Assembly: GCF_003046475.1 (NCBI RefSeq)
Contig: NZ_PZZZ01000002.1
Location: forward strand, 248,001-312,000
Length of the DNA stretch: 64,000 nucleotides
Source: Mycoplana dimorpha
Lineage (GTDB): Bacteria > Pseudomonadota > Alphaproteobacteria > Rhizobiales > Rhizobiaceae
Direction of reading: 5' to 3'
Shown: positions 20,109-29,514 of the stretch, piece by piece
How positions within the stretch are numbered: the stretch's first letter is position 1
Layout of the letters: each line of letters opens with the position of its first letter
Made by a program: the position numbers and the translations under genes
Notes under the pieces: model-generated
Databases searched by the model: none
Told to the model about the DNA's origin: nothing
What the model saw: only the letters and a program-made list of their open reading frames with translations

Positions 20109-22256
20109 ATGTTCGATACCCATACTGTCGAAATTGAATGGGCGGGCCGTCCGCTCAAGCTCGAAACCGGCAAGATCGCCCGCCAGGCCGACGGTGCAGT
20201 TCTCGCCACTTACGGTGAGACCGTCGTTCTCGCCACCGTCGTCTCGGCCAAGGCGCCGAAGCCCGGCCAGGACTTCTTCCCGCTGACCGTCAACTACCAG
20301 GAGAAGACCTACGCCGCCGGCAAGATCCCGGGCGGCTACTTCAAGCGCGAAGGCCGTCCGAGCGAGAACGAGACGCTCGTCTCCCGCCTGATCGACCGCC
20401 CGATCCGCCCGCTTTTCCCGGAAGGCTACAAGAACGATACCCAGGTCATCGTCACGGTCATGCAGCATGACCTTGAGAACAATCCTGACGTCGTCTCGAT
20501 GGTTGCCGCTTCCGCCGCGCTGACGCTTTCCGGCATCCCCTTCATGGGCCCGATCGGCGGCGCCCGCGTCGGCTACATCAACGGCGAGTACGTCCTCAAC
20601 CCGCATCTCGACGAGATGGACGAGTCGACGCTCGACCTCGTCGTCGCTGGCACGCAGGACGCCGTGCTGATGGTCGAATCCGAAGCCAAGGAGCTTCCGG
20701 AAGACATCATGCTCGGCGCCGTCGTCTTCGGCCAGAAGGGCTTCCAGCCGGTTATCGACGCCATTATCAAGCTCGCCGAAGTCGCTGCCAAGGAACCGCG
20801 TGAGTTCGAGCCTGAGGATCATTCCTCGCTCGAGACGGCCATGCTGGCGCTTGCCGAAGCCGAACTGCGTGACGCTTACAAGATCACCGAGAAGGCTGCC
20901 CGCTACGCCGCCGTCGACGCGGTCAAGGGAAAGGTGAAGGCGCACTTCCTCCCCGAGGGCGTCGAGAACCCGGAATACACCGCCGAAGAGATCGGCGCGG
21001 TGTTCAAGCACCTGCAGGCCAAGATCGTTCGCTGGAACATCCTCGACACCAAGAGCCGCATCGATGGCCGTGACCTCGTCACCGTCCGTCCGATCGTCGC
21101 CGAGGTCGGCCTGCTGCCGCGCACGCACGGCTCCGCCCTCTTCACCCGTGGTGAAACCCAGGCCATCGTCGTTGCCACGCTCGGCACCGGCGAAGACGAG
21201 CAGTACGTCGATTCCTTGACCGGCATGTACAAGGAAAACTTCATGCTGCACTACAACTTCCCGCCCTTCTCGGTCGGTGAAACGGGCCGCATGGGGTCCC
21301 CGGGCCGCCGCGAGATCGGCCACGGCAAGCTCGCCTGGCGCGCCATCCACCCGATGCTGCCGACCGCCGAGCAGTTCCCCTACACGCTGCGCGTCGTCTC
21401 CGAGATCACCGAGTCGAACGGCTCGTCCTCGATGGCAACCGTCTGCGGCACCTCGCTGGCGCTGATGGATGCCGGCGTGCCGCTGGCCAAGCCGGTCGCG
21501 GGCATCGCCATGGGTCTGATCAAGGAGGACGAACGCTTCGCCGTGCTGTCCGACATCCTGGGCGACGAAGACCACCTCGGCGACATGGACTTCAAGGTTG
21601 CCGGCACCGACACCGGCATCACCTCGCTGCAGATGGACATCAAGATCGCCGGCATCACCGAAGAGATCATGGATGTCGCCCTGAACCAGGCCAAGGAAGG
21701 TCGCCTGCACATCCTTGGCGAAATGGCCAAGGCGATCACCGAGAGCCGCTCGGAGCTCGGCGAGTTCGCCCCGCGCATCGAAGTGATGAACATCCCGGTC
21801 GACAAGATCCGCGAAGTCATCGGCTCGGGCGGCAAGGTCATCCGCGAGATCGTCGAGAAGACGGGCGCCAAGGTCAACATCGAGGACGACGGCACCGTCA
21901 AGATCGCCTCCGCCTCGGCCAAGGAGATCGAGGCAGCCCGCAAGTGGATCCACTCGATCGTCGCCGAACCGGAAGTCGGCCAGGTCTACGAAGGCACGGT
22001 CGTCAAGACCGCCGACTTCGGCGCCTTCGTCAATTTCTTCGGCCCGCGTGACGGCCTCGTCCACATCTCGCAGCTCTCCGGAGAGCGCGTTGCCAAGACC
22101 ACCGATGTGGTCAAGGAAGGCGACAAGGTCTTCGTCAAGCTGATGGGCTTCGACGAGCGCGGCAAGGTGCGCCTGTCGATGAAGGTGGTCGACCAGGCCT
22201 CCGGCAAGGAGATCGCCGCCGAGAAGAAGAAGGAAGACGGCGAAGCGGCTGAATAA
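20109..22256 (+). CDS. pnp: Polyribonucleotide nucleotidyltransferase (PNPase)
   Basis: 3'-5' phosphorolytic exoribonuclease of mRNA decay, active as a trimer. The 715-residue protein has two RNase PH domains ([20 protein letters not shown] in the first; [20 protein letters not shown] in the second), then a KH domain ([18 protein letters not shown]) and an S1 domain ([20 protein letters not shown]), and an acidic/lysine-rich tail. TAAGGACAAGAC precedes the ATG. A strong terminator follows. The long leader may be a target for autoregulation, as known for pnp in E. coli. Confidence 0.97.
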   Translation: MFDTHTVEIEWAGRPLKLETGKIARQADGAVLATYGETVVLATVVSAKAPKPGQDFFPLTVNYQEKTYAAGKIPGGYFKREGRPSENETLVSRLIDRPIRPLFPEGYKNDTQVIVTVMQHDLENNPDVVSMVAASAALTLSGIPFMGPIGGARVGYINGEYVLNPHLDEMDESTLDLVVAGTQDAVLMVESEAKELPEDIMLGAVVFGQKGFQPVIDAIIKLAEVAAKEPREFEPEDHSSLETAMLALAEAELRDAYKITEKAARYAAVDAVKGKVKAHFLPEGVENPEYTAEEIGAVFKHLQAKIVRWNILDTKSRIDGRDLVTVRPIVAEVGLLPRTHGSALFTRGETQAIVVATLGTGEDEQYVDSLTGMYKENFMLHYNFPPFSVGETGRMGSPGRREIGHGKLAWRAIHPMLPTAEQFPYTLRVVSEITESNGSSSMATVCGTSLALMDAGVPLAKPVAGIAMGLIKEDERFAVLSDILGDEDHLGDMDFKVAGTDTGITSLQMDIKIAGITEEIMDVALNQAKEGRLHILGEMAKAITESRSELGEFAPRIEVMNIPVDKIREVIGSGGKVIREIVEKTGAKVNIEDDGTVKIASASAKEIEAARKWIHSIVAEPEVGQVYEGTVVKTADFGAFVNFFGPRDGLVHISQLSGERVAKTTDVVKEGDKVFVKLMGFDERGKVRLSMKVVDQASGKEIAAEKKKEDGEAAE

Positions 22257-22275
22257 GCCTTTCCGTTTGAATGTG

Positions 22276-22308
22276 GGGGCGCGGAGCGGCAGGTTCCGCG
22301 CCCCTTTT
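22276..22308 (+). terminator. Intrinsic terminator behind pnp
   Basis: GGGGCGCGGA (22276-22285) pairs with TCCGCGCCCC (22295-22304), a perfect 10-bp stem, followed by TTTTGT. Confidence 0.85.
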
Positions 22309-22354
22309 GTATGAAGCATGCGGACGCCCCGCGCACGCCTGAAAGTATGATCCG

Positions 22355-23371
22355 ATGAGCCGCGACGCGCTTAAGACCCTGTTCCATCCCTTCGCCGCCG
22401 GGCTTGTCGATATGCCGGCGCAAGGCCAGCGCTATCTGTTCCTCGGCGCCGAGGCGGGGCAGCGCCCGCCCGAGGGATTTGCGGCGGATATTCATGCGGT
22501 GCAGCCGCTGCGGCCGCTGTATCGCGCCCTCGAGGCGTCACGCACCTCTGTGACGCCGATCATCGAGGGCGAGGATTATGATGGCGCGCTGGTGCTGTGT
22601 GGCAAGCACAAGGGCGAGAACGAGAACCGCATCGCCGAAGCCTTGCGGCGTGTGCGCGAGGGCGGTCTGGTCGTGGTCGCCGGCGGCAAGGAAGACGGCA
22701 TCCAGTCCCTTCGCAAGCGCATCGATCGCTACGGTTTCGGCGGCGACCACGCGCCGAAGTACCATGGCGTGGCCTTCTGGTTCATCCGACCGGAGGACGT
22801 CAATCCGGCCGTCGAGGCGCTGGCGGCCCGTCCGGTGCGCGTTGAGGGCCGCTTTACTGCCGCTCCTGGCATGTTCTCGCACGACCGTGTCGACGAGGGC
22901 TCCGAACTTCTGGCCGGTCGCATCCCGGCCGATTTTCGCGGCCATGCCGCCGATTTCGGCGCTGGCTGGGGCTACCTCTCTGTCCTGCTCGCAGAACAGG
23001 CGCCCGGCCTGAAAGGCATCGACCTGTTCGAGGCCGACTACGACGCGCTTGAGGCGGCGAAGGCGAACATGGCGGAGAACTGTCCGGAGGTGCCGGCCCG
23101 CTTCTTCTGGCAGGATCTGACTGCGGAAACTCCGCGCGACCACTACGACCTCATCGTCATGAACCCGCCCTTTCATGCGGGCCACGCCGCCGATCATGGC
23201 TTGGGTGCGGAAATGATCCGCATGGCGGCCAGATCGCTGAAGGTGGGCGGTCGCCTGATGCTCGTCGCCAATCGCGGCCTGCCTTACGAGCCGGTGCTGA
23301 AGGAGGCCTTCAAGGACAGCGGCGAAGTCTGCCGCAACGCCCGCTTCAAGGTGCTCTGGGGCCGGCGATAG
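22355..23371 (+). CDS. rsmC: Class I SAM methyltransferase, RsmC-type (16S rRNA guanine-N2)
   Basis: A 338-residue protein with the two-domain build of RsmC/RlmG: a degenerate N-terminal methyltransferase half (VEGRF at its end) and a catalytic half with the SAM-binding AADFGAGWGYLSVLLAEQ and the NPPF catalytic motif (VMNPPFHAGHAADHGLG). These enzymes methylate guanine exocyclic N2 in rRNA; G1207 of 16S is the target of RsmC. The exact target here is inferred from family resemblance. It lies behind the pnp terminator as a separate unit. Confidence 0.85.
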   Translation: MSRDALKTLFHPFAAGLVDMPAQGQRYLFLGAEAGQRPPEGFAADIHAVQPLRPLYRALEASRTSVTPIIEGEDYDGALVLCGKHKGENENRIAEALRRVREGGLVVVAGGKEDGIQSLRKRIDRYGFGGDHAPKYHGVAFWFIRPEDVNPAVEALAARPVRVEGRFTAAPGMFSHDRVDEGSELLAGRIPADFRGHAADFGAGWGYLSVLLAEQAPGLKGIDLFEADYDALEAAKANMAENCPEVPARFFWQDLTAETPRDHYDLIVMNPPFHAGHAADHGLGAEMIRMAARSLKVGGRLMLVANRGLPYEPVLKEAFKDSGEVCRNARFKVLWGRR

Positions 23372-23499
23372 CGCCGAACGCGAGTTACGGTCGCAGCCGC
23401 TCGCAAAAGCTTGAAGGGCGCGTCCTTCCCTTCCGGCGATACCCGTGATTCCTTCTGCCGCGATCGAATCAGTCGATCGGAACGGCAGGGACGGGACAA

Positions 23500-24297
23500 T
23501 TGACCTACATCGCATCGAAATTCTTCTGGCTTGCGGCGCAGCCGCTGTCGCTGGCCTTCTTCGCCGTCGCCGCCGGGCTCGTCCTCGGCTGGCTTGGCTG
23601 GCGGCGCCTGCAGGCCACAGCCCTGCTCCTCACCGCTGCGATCCTGTTCGTCACCCTTTATACGAGCGCGGGCACGGTCATGCTCCAGGTTCTTGAGAAC
23701 CGGATTGCGAGGGCCGCCCTGCCAGCAGGCGGGCCGCGCTGCATCGTGGTCCTCGGTGGCAGCTTCGAGGCGGAGGTGATCGCCGCACGGGGCGGGACGG
23801 AGATGAACCAGGCGGGCGACCGTTTCGTGGAGGCGCTGCGCCTGGCGCTGTCCTATCCGGAAAGCCGCGTTCTGATCTCGGGCGGAGACGGGTCGTTCAG
23901 CGGACGCTATGCCGGCGATGCTGCGGTCTCCGCCGAGTTCTTCCGGACGTTCGGGGTTCCCGCCGATCGCCTGATCCAGGAGACCCACTCGCGCACCACG
24001 TTCGAGAACGTGCAGAACACCAAGGCTGTTCTTGCCGAGAACGGCCTTGCCGACTGCCTGCTGATCACATCGGCGTTTCACATGCCGCGCGCTGTCGGCC
24101 TGTTCCGAAAGGCGGGATTGTCGGTCGTGCCATGGCCGACCGACTACCGCACGAGCGGCGTTGCGCACCTGAAACTGGACTTCACCCAGCCTTCCTCCAA
24201 TGCGCAATTGACGACAACCGCGCTGCGGGAGTGGGTCGGCCTGCTGGCCTACCAGCTGGCGGGGCGAACCGATGCGCTGCTTCCGCAGTGGCCGTGA
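23500..24297 (+). CDS. YdcF family membrane protein (DUF218, ElyC/SanA-like)
   Basis: A 265-residue inner-membrane protein. Two hydrophobic helices (LSLAFFAVAAGLVLGWLGW and LLLTAAILFVTLYTSAG) precede a soluble domain of the DUF218 family: IVVLGGSFEAE, LISGGDGSF, ETHSRTTFENVQNTK and LITSAFHMPRAVGLFRKAG. Relatives act in cell-envelope integrity and polysaccharide metabolism. Translation appears to start at TTG (23500) behind AGGGACGGG; no better ATG lies before the first helix. Its stop directly abuts the stop of the convergent next gene. Confidence 0.85.
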   Translation: MTYIASKFFWLAAQPLSLAFFAVAAGLVLGWLGWRRLQATALLLTAAILFVTLYTSAGTVMLQVLENRIARAALPAGGPRCIVVLGGSFEAEVIAARGGTEMNQAGDRFVEALRLALSYPESRVLISGGDGSFSGRYAGDAAVSAEFFRTFGVPADRLIQETHSRTTFENVQNTKAVLAENGLADCLLITSAFHMPRAVGLFRKAGLSVVPWPTDYRTSGVAHLKLDFTQPSSNAQLTTTALREWVGLLAYQLAGRTDALLPQWP

Positions 24298-24774
24298 TCA
24301 TTTCTTGGAGATCGTGTCGAAGCGCAGGCCACGGACGCGGCTGGTTATGATGCAGTACTCGTCGTCGTCGCGACCGCAGGAGGCCGCATTCGCCTTCATC
24401 TCGAACACCAGGTTGCCGTACCGCTTCTTCAGTTCGTAACCATAGAGGTCGGCATTGGCGATGAAGACGTAGCCGCCTTCGGCGACGCCGACGTAGAAAT
24501 TGTGCGGGCAGCCGACATTGCCGCAGAGCTTGCCGTCGACGCCGTCGCAATTGACTGCGCCGAGATTGGTGATCACGTCGTCGAGCCCGTCATTGTTGAA
24601 GTCGACGACGGTGGCGAAGTGCTCGCCATAGACAGCGGCTTTGCACTGATCGGCGACTGCCGCCTTCTCGTGGGCGATCGCGTCGTCCAGGATCTCTGCC
24701 GCCCGGCCGGACGTGGCATGGACCAGGAGCGCTGTCATCAGGACGAGGCGAGTTAGAGCACGGGAAATCATCAT
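24298..24774 (-). CDS. Secreted protein of unknown function with FG-GAP-like motif
   Basis: A 158-residue protein with a clear signal peptide (hydrophobic LVLMTALLVHATSGRA ending at A-A/E). The mature part has six cysteines, probably in disulfides, and a VVDFNNDGLDDVI motif of the calcium-binding FG-GAP/VCBS type. I do not recognise the family further. AAAGAGGCTGA precedes tandem ATGs. It ends base-to-base against the YdcF gene on the other strand. Confidence 0.75.
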   Translation of the reverse strand: MMISRALTRLVLMTALLVHATSGRAAEILDDAIAHEKAAVADQCKAAVYGEHFATVVDFNNDGLDDVITNLGAVNCDGVDGKLCGNVGCPHNFYVGVAEGGYVFIANADLYGYELKKRYGNLVFEMKANAASCGRDDDEYCIITSRVRGLRFDTISKK

Positions 24775-24897
24775 TCAGCCTCTTTCCATGCTGGCGGCTT
24801 CGGTCAAGATGGGCGCTGGCGCTGGACAAGGACGATAACGCGATAAACTGTCGCGAGGCTGGTCGGTTCGGCAGACACGGACCGGGAGAGGGAAAAC

Positions 24898-25533
24898 GTG
24901 ACGATACTGGGACTGCTCGATTACGCCGGCGTGGCGGTGTTTGCCGCGACCGGTGCGCTTTCAGCCTCCCGCAAGCAGCTTGACGTCATCAGCTTCCTCT
25001 TTCTTGCGGCCGTAACGGGGATCGGCGGGGGCACGTTCCGAGACGTCATACTCAATTCCGGTCCGGTCTTCTGGGTTGTGAAGCCCACCTGTCTCGTCGT
25101 CTGCATCTGCGTCGGGCTGCTCTTCTTCTTCACCGCGCACCTGTTCGAATCACGCTATCGGCTGCTGCTGTGGTTTGATGCCATGGGGATGTCGGCCTAC
25201 AGCGTGATGGGGGCTGCCAAGGGACTGGCAGCGACCGGGTCGCCCACCGTCGCTGTCACCACCGGCGTCATGACCGCAACCGTCGGCGGCATCCTGCGCG
25301 ACCTTCTGGCGGGCGAGCCATCGGTTCTGCTGCGCCCGGAAATCTACGTCACGGCGGCGCTGGCCGGGGCCGGTGCATTCACGACCGCGACAATCGTCGG
25401 GGTCCCGCTTCAGTTTGCCTCCGCCGTCGGGGTACTGCCGGCACTTGTCGTGCGCGGCGGAGCACTGCGCTATGGCTGGCGCATACCGGCCTACAAGGGG
25501 CGCCCGGGCAGGCACCCCGACGACGTCACGTAG
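24898..25533 (+). CDS. Trimeric intracellular cation channel-like membrane protein (UPF0126, YadS-like)
   Basis: A 211-residue membrane protein with about seven hydrophobic segments arranged as an internal repeat. GIGGGTFRDVIL in the first half and ATVGGILRDLLAG in the second are the glycine-rich signatures of the UPF0126/TRIC family. Bacterial members form cation channels; some have been linked to glycine or other small-solute uptake, so the substrate is open. The start is a GTG at 24898 behind GGGAGAGGG. Confidence 0.88.
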   Translation: MTILGLLDYAGVAVFAATGALSASRKQLDVISFLFLAAVTGIGGGTFRDVILNSGPVFWVVKPTCLVVCICVGLLFFFTAHLFESRYRLLLWFDAMGMSAYSVMGAAKGLAATGSPTVAVTTGVMTATVGGILRDLLAGEPSVLLRPEIYVTAALAGAGAFTTATIVGVPLQFASAVGVLPALVVRGGALRYGWRIPAYKGRPGRHPDDVT

Positions 25534-25592
25534 GTCGCGAAAGCAAAGATCCCGATTTAGGTGGCGAGATGTCCGGGGCGGAGCCCGCCTCT

Positions 25593-26027
25593 TCAGCGGC
25601 GCTTTTTTCGGAGCCGGATGATGACGTCCACATGGGCTATTTCCATGCCGTCGGGCGGATCCGGCAGGTTGTCGATCGAGATGCTGCTCACTGGAATGTC
25701 CAGCACCTCGTTCTCGCCTTCGATGAAGAAGTGATGATGATCGGAGGTGTTGGTGTCGAAATAGGTGCGCGATCCCTCCACCGCCAGCACGCGCACGAGC
25801 CCGGCCTCGGTGAATTGGTGGAGCGTGTTGTAGATTGTTGCAAGCGACACGGGAACGCCCGCCTCGACGGCTTCCTCGTGCAGTTCCTCGACCGTCAGGT
25901 GACGGTCGCCCTTGGCGAAGAGAAGGTCGGCCAGCGCTATGCGCTGCCGCGTGGGACGCAACCCGCTGTCGCGCAACCGCGCCTCGATGGTGACTTCCCT
26001 TGCATGCGCCATGGCTGACGAACCCAT
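25593..26027 (-). CDS. irr: Iron response regulator Irr (Fur superfamily)
   Basis: A 144-residue Fur-family protein. It has the DNA-binding segment GLRPTRQRIALADLLFAKGD, the VSLATIYNTLHQF recognition helix, and the SDHHHFF histidine cluster that marks Irr. In rhizobia Irr accumulates under iron limitation and is degraded on heme binding, repressing heme synthesis and activating uptake. The divergent irr / fabA-fabB-fabI arrangement is conserved in the group. Start codon is uncertain: ATG at 26027 or 26012. A promoter at 26060-26088 leaves a short leader. Confidence 0.92.
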   Translation of the reverse strand: MGSSAMAHAREVTIEARLRDSGLRPTRQRIALADLLFAKGDRHLTVEELHEEAVEAGVPVSLATIYNTLHQFTEAGLVRVLAVEGSRTYFDTNTSDHHHFFIEGENEVLDIPVSSISIDNLPDPPDGMEIAHVDVIIRLRKKRR

Positions 26028-26059
26028 TCGCCGATCTTGCAAAACAATCCTGACATTTC

Positions 26060-26088
26060 GATATAACTTTCAAAGCCGCCGGATTCAA
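26060..26088 (-). promoter_or_regulatory. Promoter of irr
   Basis: On the minus strand TTGAAT (26083-26088) and TATATC (26060-26065) are 17 bases apart. Transcription would start near 26053, about 26 bases before the ATG at 26027, which supports that start or the next ATG and rules out a longer protein. Confidence 0.6.
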
Positions 26089-26136
26089 TAGTTTTAGACG
26101 GCACCGAACATGGGCAGTAGACGGAAAACCAATGCA

Positions 26137-26165
26137 TTGACGAGCCCGCGGGTACTTTGGACTAG
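26137..26165 (+). promoter_or_regulatory. Candidate promoter of fabA-fabB-fabI
   Basis: TTGACG at 26137-26142 with GACTAG 17 bases further on (26160-26165). The -35 box is good and the -10 box poor. It lies 160 bases upstream of fabA in the irr-fabA intergenic region (26028-26324), which otherwise shows no gene. Confidence 0.4.
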
Positions 26166-26324
26166 CTGTCGACGCGGTCATCATGTATGCGGAACGCGAA
26201 TTTCGCGCAGGCGTTAGAGGGATGCCGCTGTCGAAGGCAGTGCAGGATCCGGCCGGCGCTTCAATTTGGCCTCATCCTGCTCTAAGGCTAGATGACAAGA
26301 AACCAGGACCGGAAGATACAGTTC

Positions 26325-26837
26325 ATGACCAGGCAGTCCAGCTTCACCTATGAAGAAATCCTCTCCTGCGGCCGCGGTGAGCTTTTCGGCCAGGGCAATG
26401 CCCAACTGCCGCTTCCGCCGATGCTGATGGTTCATCGCATCACCGACATTTCCGAAACGGGCGGCGCCTTCGACAAGGGCTACATCCGTGCGGAGTATGA
26501 CGTACGTCCCGACGACTGGTATTTCCCCTGCCATTTTCAGGGGAACCCGATCATGCCGGGCTGCCTCGGCCTCGACGGCATGTGGCAATTGACGGGCTTC
26601 TTCCTCGGCTGGCTCGGCGAGCCGGGCCGCGGCATGGCGCTCTCCACCGGCGAGGTGAAGTTCAAGGGCATGGTGCGGCCGCACACCAAGCTTCTCGAAT
26701 ATGGAATCGACTTCAAGCGCGTCATGCGCGGGCGCCTGGTGCTCGGCACCGCCGATGGTTGGCTGAAGGCCGACGGCGAAGTCATCTATCAGGCCACCGA
26801 CCTGCGCGTCGGCCTGTCGAAGGACAAGGCCGAGTAA
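26325..26837 (+). CDS. fabA: 3-hydroxydecanoyl-ACP dehydratase/isomerase FabA
   Basis: Makes the cis-3 double bond that enters unsaturated fatty acids. The 170-residue protein has [13 protein letters not shown] and the active-site region [20 protein letters not shown] with catalytic His and Asp. The ATG at 26325, behind GGAAGATACAGTTC, gives the family's length; an in-frame ATG at 26292 would add 11 residues. It is first in the fabA-fabB-fabI operon. Confidence 0.96.
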   Translation: MTRQSSFTYEEILSCGRGELFGQGNAQLPLPPMLMVHRITDISETGGAFDKGYIRAEYDVRPDDWYFPCHFQGNPIMPGCLGLDGMWQLTGFFLGWLGEPGRGMALSTGEVKFKGMVRPHTKLLEYGIDFKRVMRGRLVLGTADGWLKADGEVIYQATDLRVGLSKDKAE

Positions 26838-26881
26838 GGCCGAAGCGCATATCCAGCGACAAAATGAAAAGGTCAGAATCG

Positions 26882-28105
26882 ATGAGACGGGTTGTTGTCA
26901 CGGGTCTGGGGGTCGTGTCCTCGATCGGGAACAATGCGGACGAGGTGACGGCCTCGCTGCGCGAGGCCAGGTCCGGCATCAGCTTCTCCAAGGACTTCGC
27001 CGACCACGGCTTCAAGTGCCAGGTCTGGGGGGCTCCCAATCTCGACGCCACCGACCTCGTCGACCGCCGCGCTATGCGCTTCCTGTCCCAGGGCGGCGCC
27101 TGGAACCACGTGGCGATGAAGCAGGCGATCGCCGACTCCGGCCTCGAGGAAAAGGACTACGCCGAAAACGAGCGGACCGGTATCATCATGGGCTCGGGCG
27201 GCCCGTCTACGCGCACCATCGTCGAGGCTTCCGACATCACCCTGAAGAACGGCAGTCCCAAGCGCATCGGGCCGTTCGCCGTGCCGAAGGCGATGTCGTC
27301 GACGGCGTCGGCCACGCTCGCCACCTGGTTCAAGATCCACGGCGTCAACTACTCGATCTCCTCGGCTTGCTCGACGTCCGCGCACTGCATCGGCAATGCG
27401 ACGGAGATGATCCAGTGGGGCAAGCAGGACATGATGTTCGCCGGCGGCCATGAGGATCTCGATTGGTCCATGTCGAACCTTTTCGACGCCATGGGCGCGA
27501 TGTCGTCGAAGTACAACGACACGCCGGCTACCGCCTCGCGGGCCTATGACGTCAGCCGCGACGGCTTCGTGATCGCCGGCGGCGCCGGCGTGCTGGTGCT
27601 GGAGGAACTGGAGCACGCCAAGGCGCGCGGCGCGAAGATCTATGCCGAGATCGTCGGCTACGGCGCCACGTCCGACGGCTACGACATGGTTGCGCCCTCG
27701 GGCGAGGGCGCCGTTCGCTGCATGCGGCAGGCGCTTGCCACCGTGAACGGGGACGTCGACTACATCAACACGCACGGCACTTCGACGCCGGTGGGCGACT
27801 CCAAGGAAATCGCTGCCATCCGCGAGGTCTTCGGCGAGAAGATTCCGCACATCCAGTCGACCAAGTCTCTCACGGGGCACTCGCTGGGCGCGGCAGGCGT
27901 GCAGGAATCCATCTACAGCCTGCTGATGATGCAGGCCGGCTTCATCGGCGAGAGCGCGCACATCAGCGAACTCGATCCGGAGTTCGACGGTGTGCCGATC
28001 GTGCGCAAGCGGATCGACAACGCCAAAATCGAGATCGCGTTGTCCAACTCGTTCGGCTTCGGCGGCACGAATGCGACGCTCGTCTTCCAGCGCTACAACG
28101 GATGA
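26882..28105 (+). CDS. fabB: 3-oxoacyl-ACP synthase I (FabB)
   Basis: Condensing enzyme that elongates the unsaturated intermediates made by FabA. The 407-residue protein begins [20 protein letters not shown] and carries the Cys-His-His triad in [20 protein letters not shown] and [11 protein letters not shown]. Start at 26882 follows AAAAGGTCAGAATCG. It overlaps fabI by four bases (ATGA), so the two are translationally coupled. Confidence 0.96.
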   Translation: MRRVVVTGLGVVSSIGNNADEVTASLREARSGISFSKDFADHGFKCQVWGAPNLDATDLVDRRAMRFLSQGGAWNHVAMKQAIADSGLEEKDYAENERTGIIMGSGGPSTRTIVEASDITLKNGSPKRIGPFAVPKAMSSTASATLATWFKIHGVNYSISSACSTSAHCIGNATEMIQWGKQDMMFAGGHEDLDWSMSNLFDAMGAMSSKYNDTPATASRAYDVSRDGFVIAGGAGVLVLEELEHAKARGAKIYAEIVGYGATSDGYDMVAPSGEGAVRCMRQALATVNGDVDYINTHGTSTPVGDSKEIAAIREVFGEKIPHIQSTKSLTGHSLGAAGVQESIYSLLMMQAGFIGESAHISELDPEFDGVPIVRKRIDNAKIEIALSNSFGFGGTNATLVFQRYNG

Positions 28106-28917
28106 AAGCAATGACGGGGATCATGAAGGGGAAGCGCGGCCTGATCATGGGGGTCGCGAACAATCATTCCATCGCCTGGGGCATTGCCAAGGCCCTCGCC
28201 GGTCAGGGTGCCGAACTCGCCTTCACCTACCAGGGTGAGGCGCTGGGCAAGCGCGTGAAGCCGCTCGCTGCGGAACTCGGCTCGGAATTCCTGCTGCCCT
28301 GCGACGTCGAGGACATAGCCTCGGTCGACGCCGTCATTGCTGCCATCAGGGAGCGCTGGGGCAAGCTCGACTTCGTCGTCCATGCCATCGGCTTTTCCGA
28401 CAAGAACGAGCTGAAGGGCCTCTACGCCGACACCTCGCGGGAAAATTTCTCCCGTACCATGTTGATCTCCTGCTTCTCCTTCACCGAGATCGCCCGCCGT
28501 GCCGCTGACCTGATGAGCGAAGGCGGCACGATGCTGACGCTGACCTATGGCGGCTCGGTCCGGGTGATGCCGAACTACAACGTGATGGGTGTCGCCAAGG
28601 CCGCGCTCGAGGCTTCCGTACGCTATCTTGCCGGCGACTACGGTCCGCGCGGAATCCGGGTCAACGCCATCTCGGCCGGCCCGATCCGTACGCTAGCCGG
28701 CGCTGGCATTGCCGACGCCCGCGCCATGCTCTCCTGGCAGCAGAAGAACTCGCCGCTGCGCCGCACCGTCACCATTGACGACGTCGGCAATTCGGCGCTC
28801 TACCTGCTGTCCGATCTCTCCGCCGGCGTCACCGGCGAAATCCATTACGTGGATTCCGGCTACAACATCACCTCGATGCCGACGCTGGAAAACCTGATGC
28901 GGGCAGACAGCGACTGA
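28102..28917 (+). CDS. fabI: Enoyl-ACP reductase [NADH] FabI
   Basis: Last step of the fatty-acid elongation cycle, a short-chain dehydrogenase. The 271-residue protein has the FabI-type nucleotide site [16 protein letters not shown] and the catalytic Tyr/Lys pair in [13 protein letters not shown]. It starts inside the fabB stop (ATGA); an ATG at 28111 is an alternative that would remove three residues. This is the isoform of the fabA-fabB operon. A hairpin lies behind it. Confidence 0.94.
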   Translation: MKAMTGIMKGKRGLIMGVANNHSIAWGIAKALAGQGAELAFTYQGEALGKRVKPLAAELGSEFLLPCDVEDIASVDAVIAAIRERWGKLDFVVHAIGFSDKNELKGLYADTSRENFSRTMLISCFSFTEIARRAADLMSEGGTMLTLTYGGSVRVMPNYNVMGVAKAALEASVRYLAGDYGPRGIRVNAISAGPIRTLAGAGIADARAMLSWQQKNSPLRRTVTIDDVGNSALYLLSDLSAGVTGEIHYVDSGYNITSMPTLENLMRADSD

Positions 28918-28985
28918 CGCAGTTATCCCGAAAGCGCACAGGCAGCTCCGGGATAAGACATTCATCAGGCCAAGCAAGCAAAGTT

Positions 28986-29011
28986 ACGCCCCTGCTGCCG
29001 AGCGGGGGCGT
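28986..29011. terminator. Hairpin terminator between fabI and the convergent small gene
   Basis: ACGCCCC (28986-28992) pairs with GGGGCGT (29005-29011). It is followed by TGTCTATT on the plus strand and by AACTTTG on the minus strand, so it could serve both convergent genes weakly. Confidence 0.5.
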
Positions 29012-29029
29012 TGTCTATTGGTCGATCGC

Positions 29030-29257
29030 TCATCGCATCAGCAGGATCGCAATCAGCACGACCATCGCGGCGAGCAGGCCGGTCAGCACCCAGCGCACGC
29101 GATCGTTCATCTCGACCGTCGTTGCCGGATCGGGATGCCTGATGAAATCGATCGGCGTTTCGGACGGCGGGCTGTGGCCTTCGCGCTCCCTGATGTCTCT
29201 GGCGATGACTTTCGCCACGTCTTCCGTGATGGGCGGCCTCGAAGGTCCGAACACCAT
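29030..29257 (-). CDS. Small C-terminally anchored membrane protein
   Basis: A 75-residue protein with a soluble, charged N-terminus (TEDVAKVIARDIREREG) and one C-terminal membrane helix (VLTGLLAAMVVLIAILL) ending in MR. The start at 29257 is behind GGGGAGAACCAGCC; the longer frame to 29329 lacks a ribosome site. I do not recognise the family. It lies between the fab operon and lepA, on the other strand. Confidence 0.7.
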   Translation of the reverse strand: MVFGPSRPPITEDVAKVIARDIREREGHSPPSETPIDFIRHPDPATTVEMNDRVRWVLTGLLAAMVVLIAILLMR

Positions 29258-29514
29258 GGCTGGTTCTCCCCAAAAAGACGGTTCCGAATGGTGGACCCGA
29301 AACCGCGAAATGGCAACGGTAAATTGCAATCGGTCCCGGTACGCCTTTGCGCCTTGGCTCGATCCGGCAGCTGCCGGGCCGAACCTCTATCGCTTGTAAC
29401 GCGGGATCGCGCCGCCGCCGTTGCTGGGCGCCGCCGCCGTCCCGGAGCATGGGCGCCGGACATGGTAAAGCGGCGGTTCATTTACCGCTTTGCGGGCGTT
29501 GAAGCCGCTGCTAT

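Noticed and set aside
19914-22319. 801-codon open frame antisense to pnp
   Set aside because: It mirrors the codon pattern of pnp, has no recognisable domain, and arises from the high third-position GC of the real gene.
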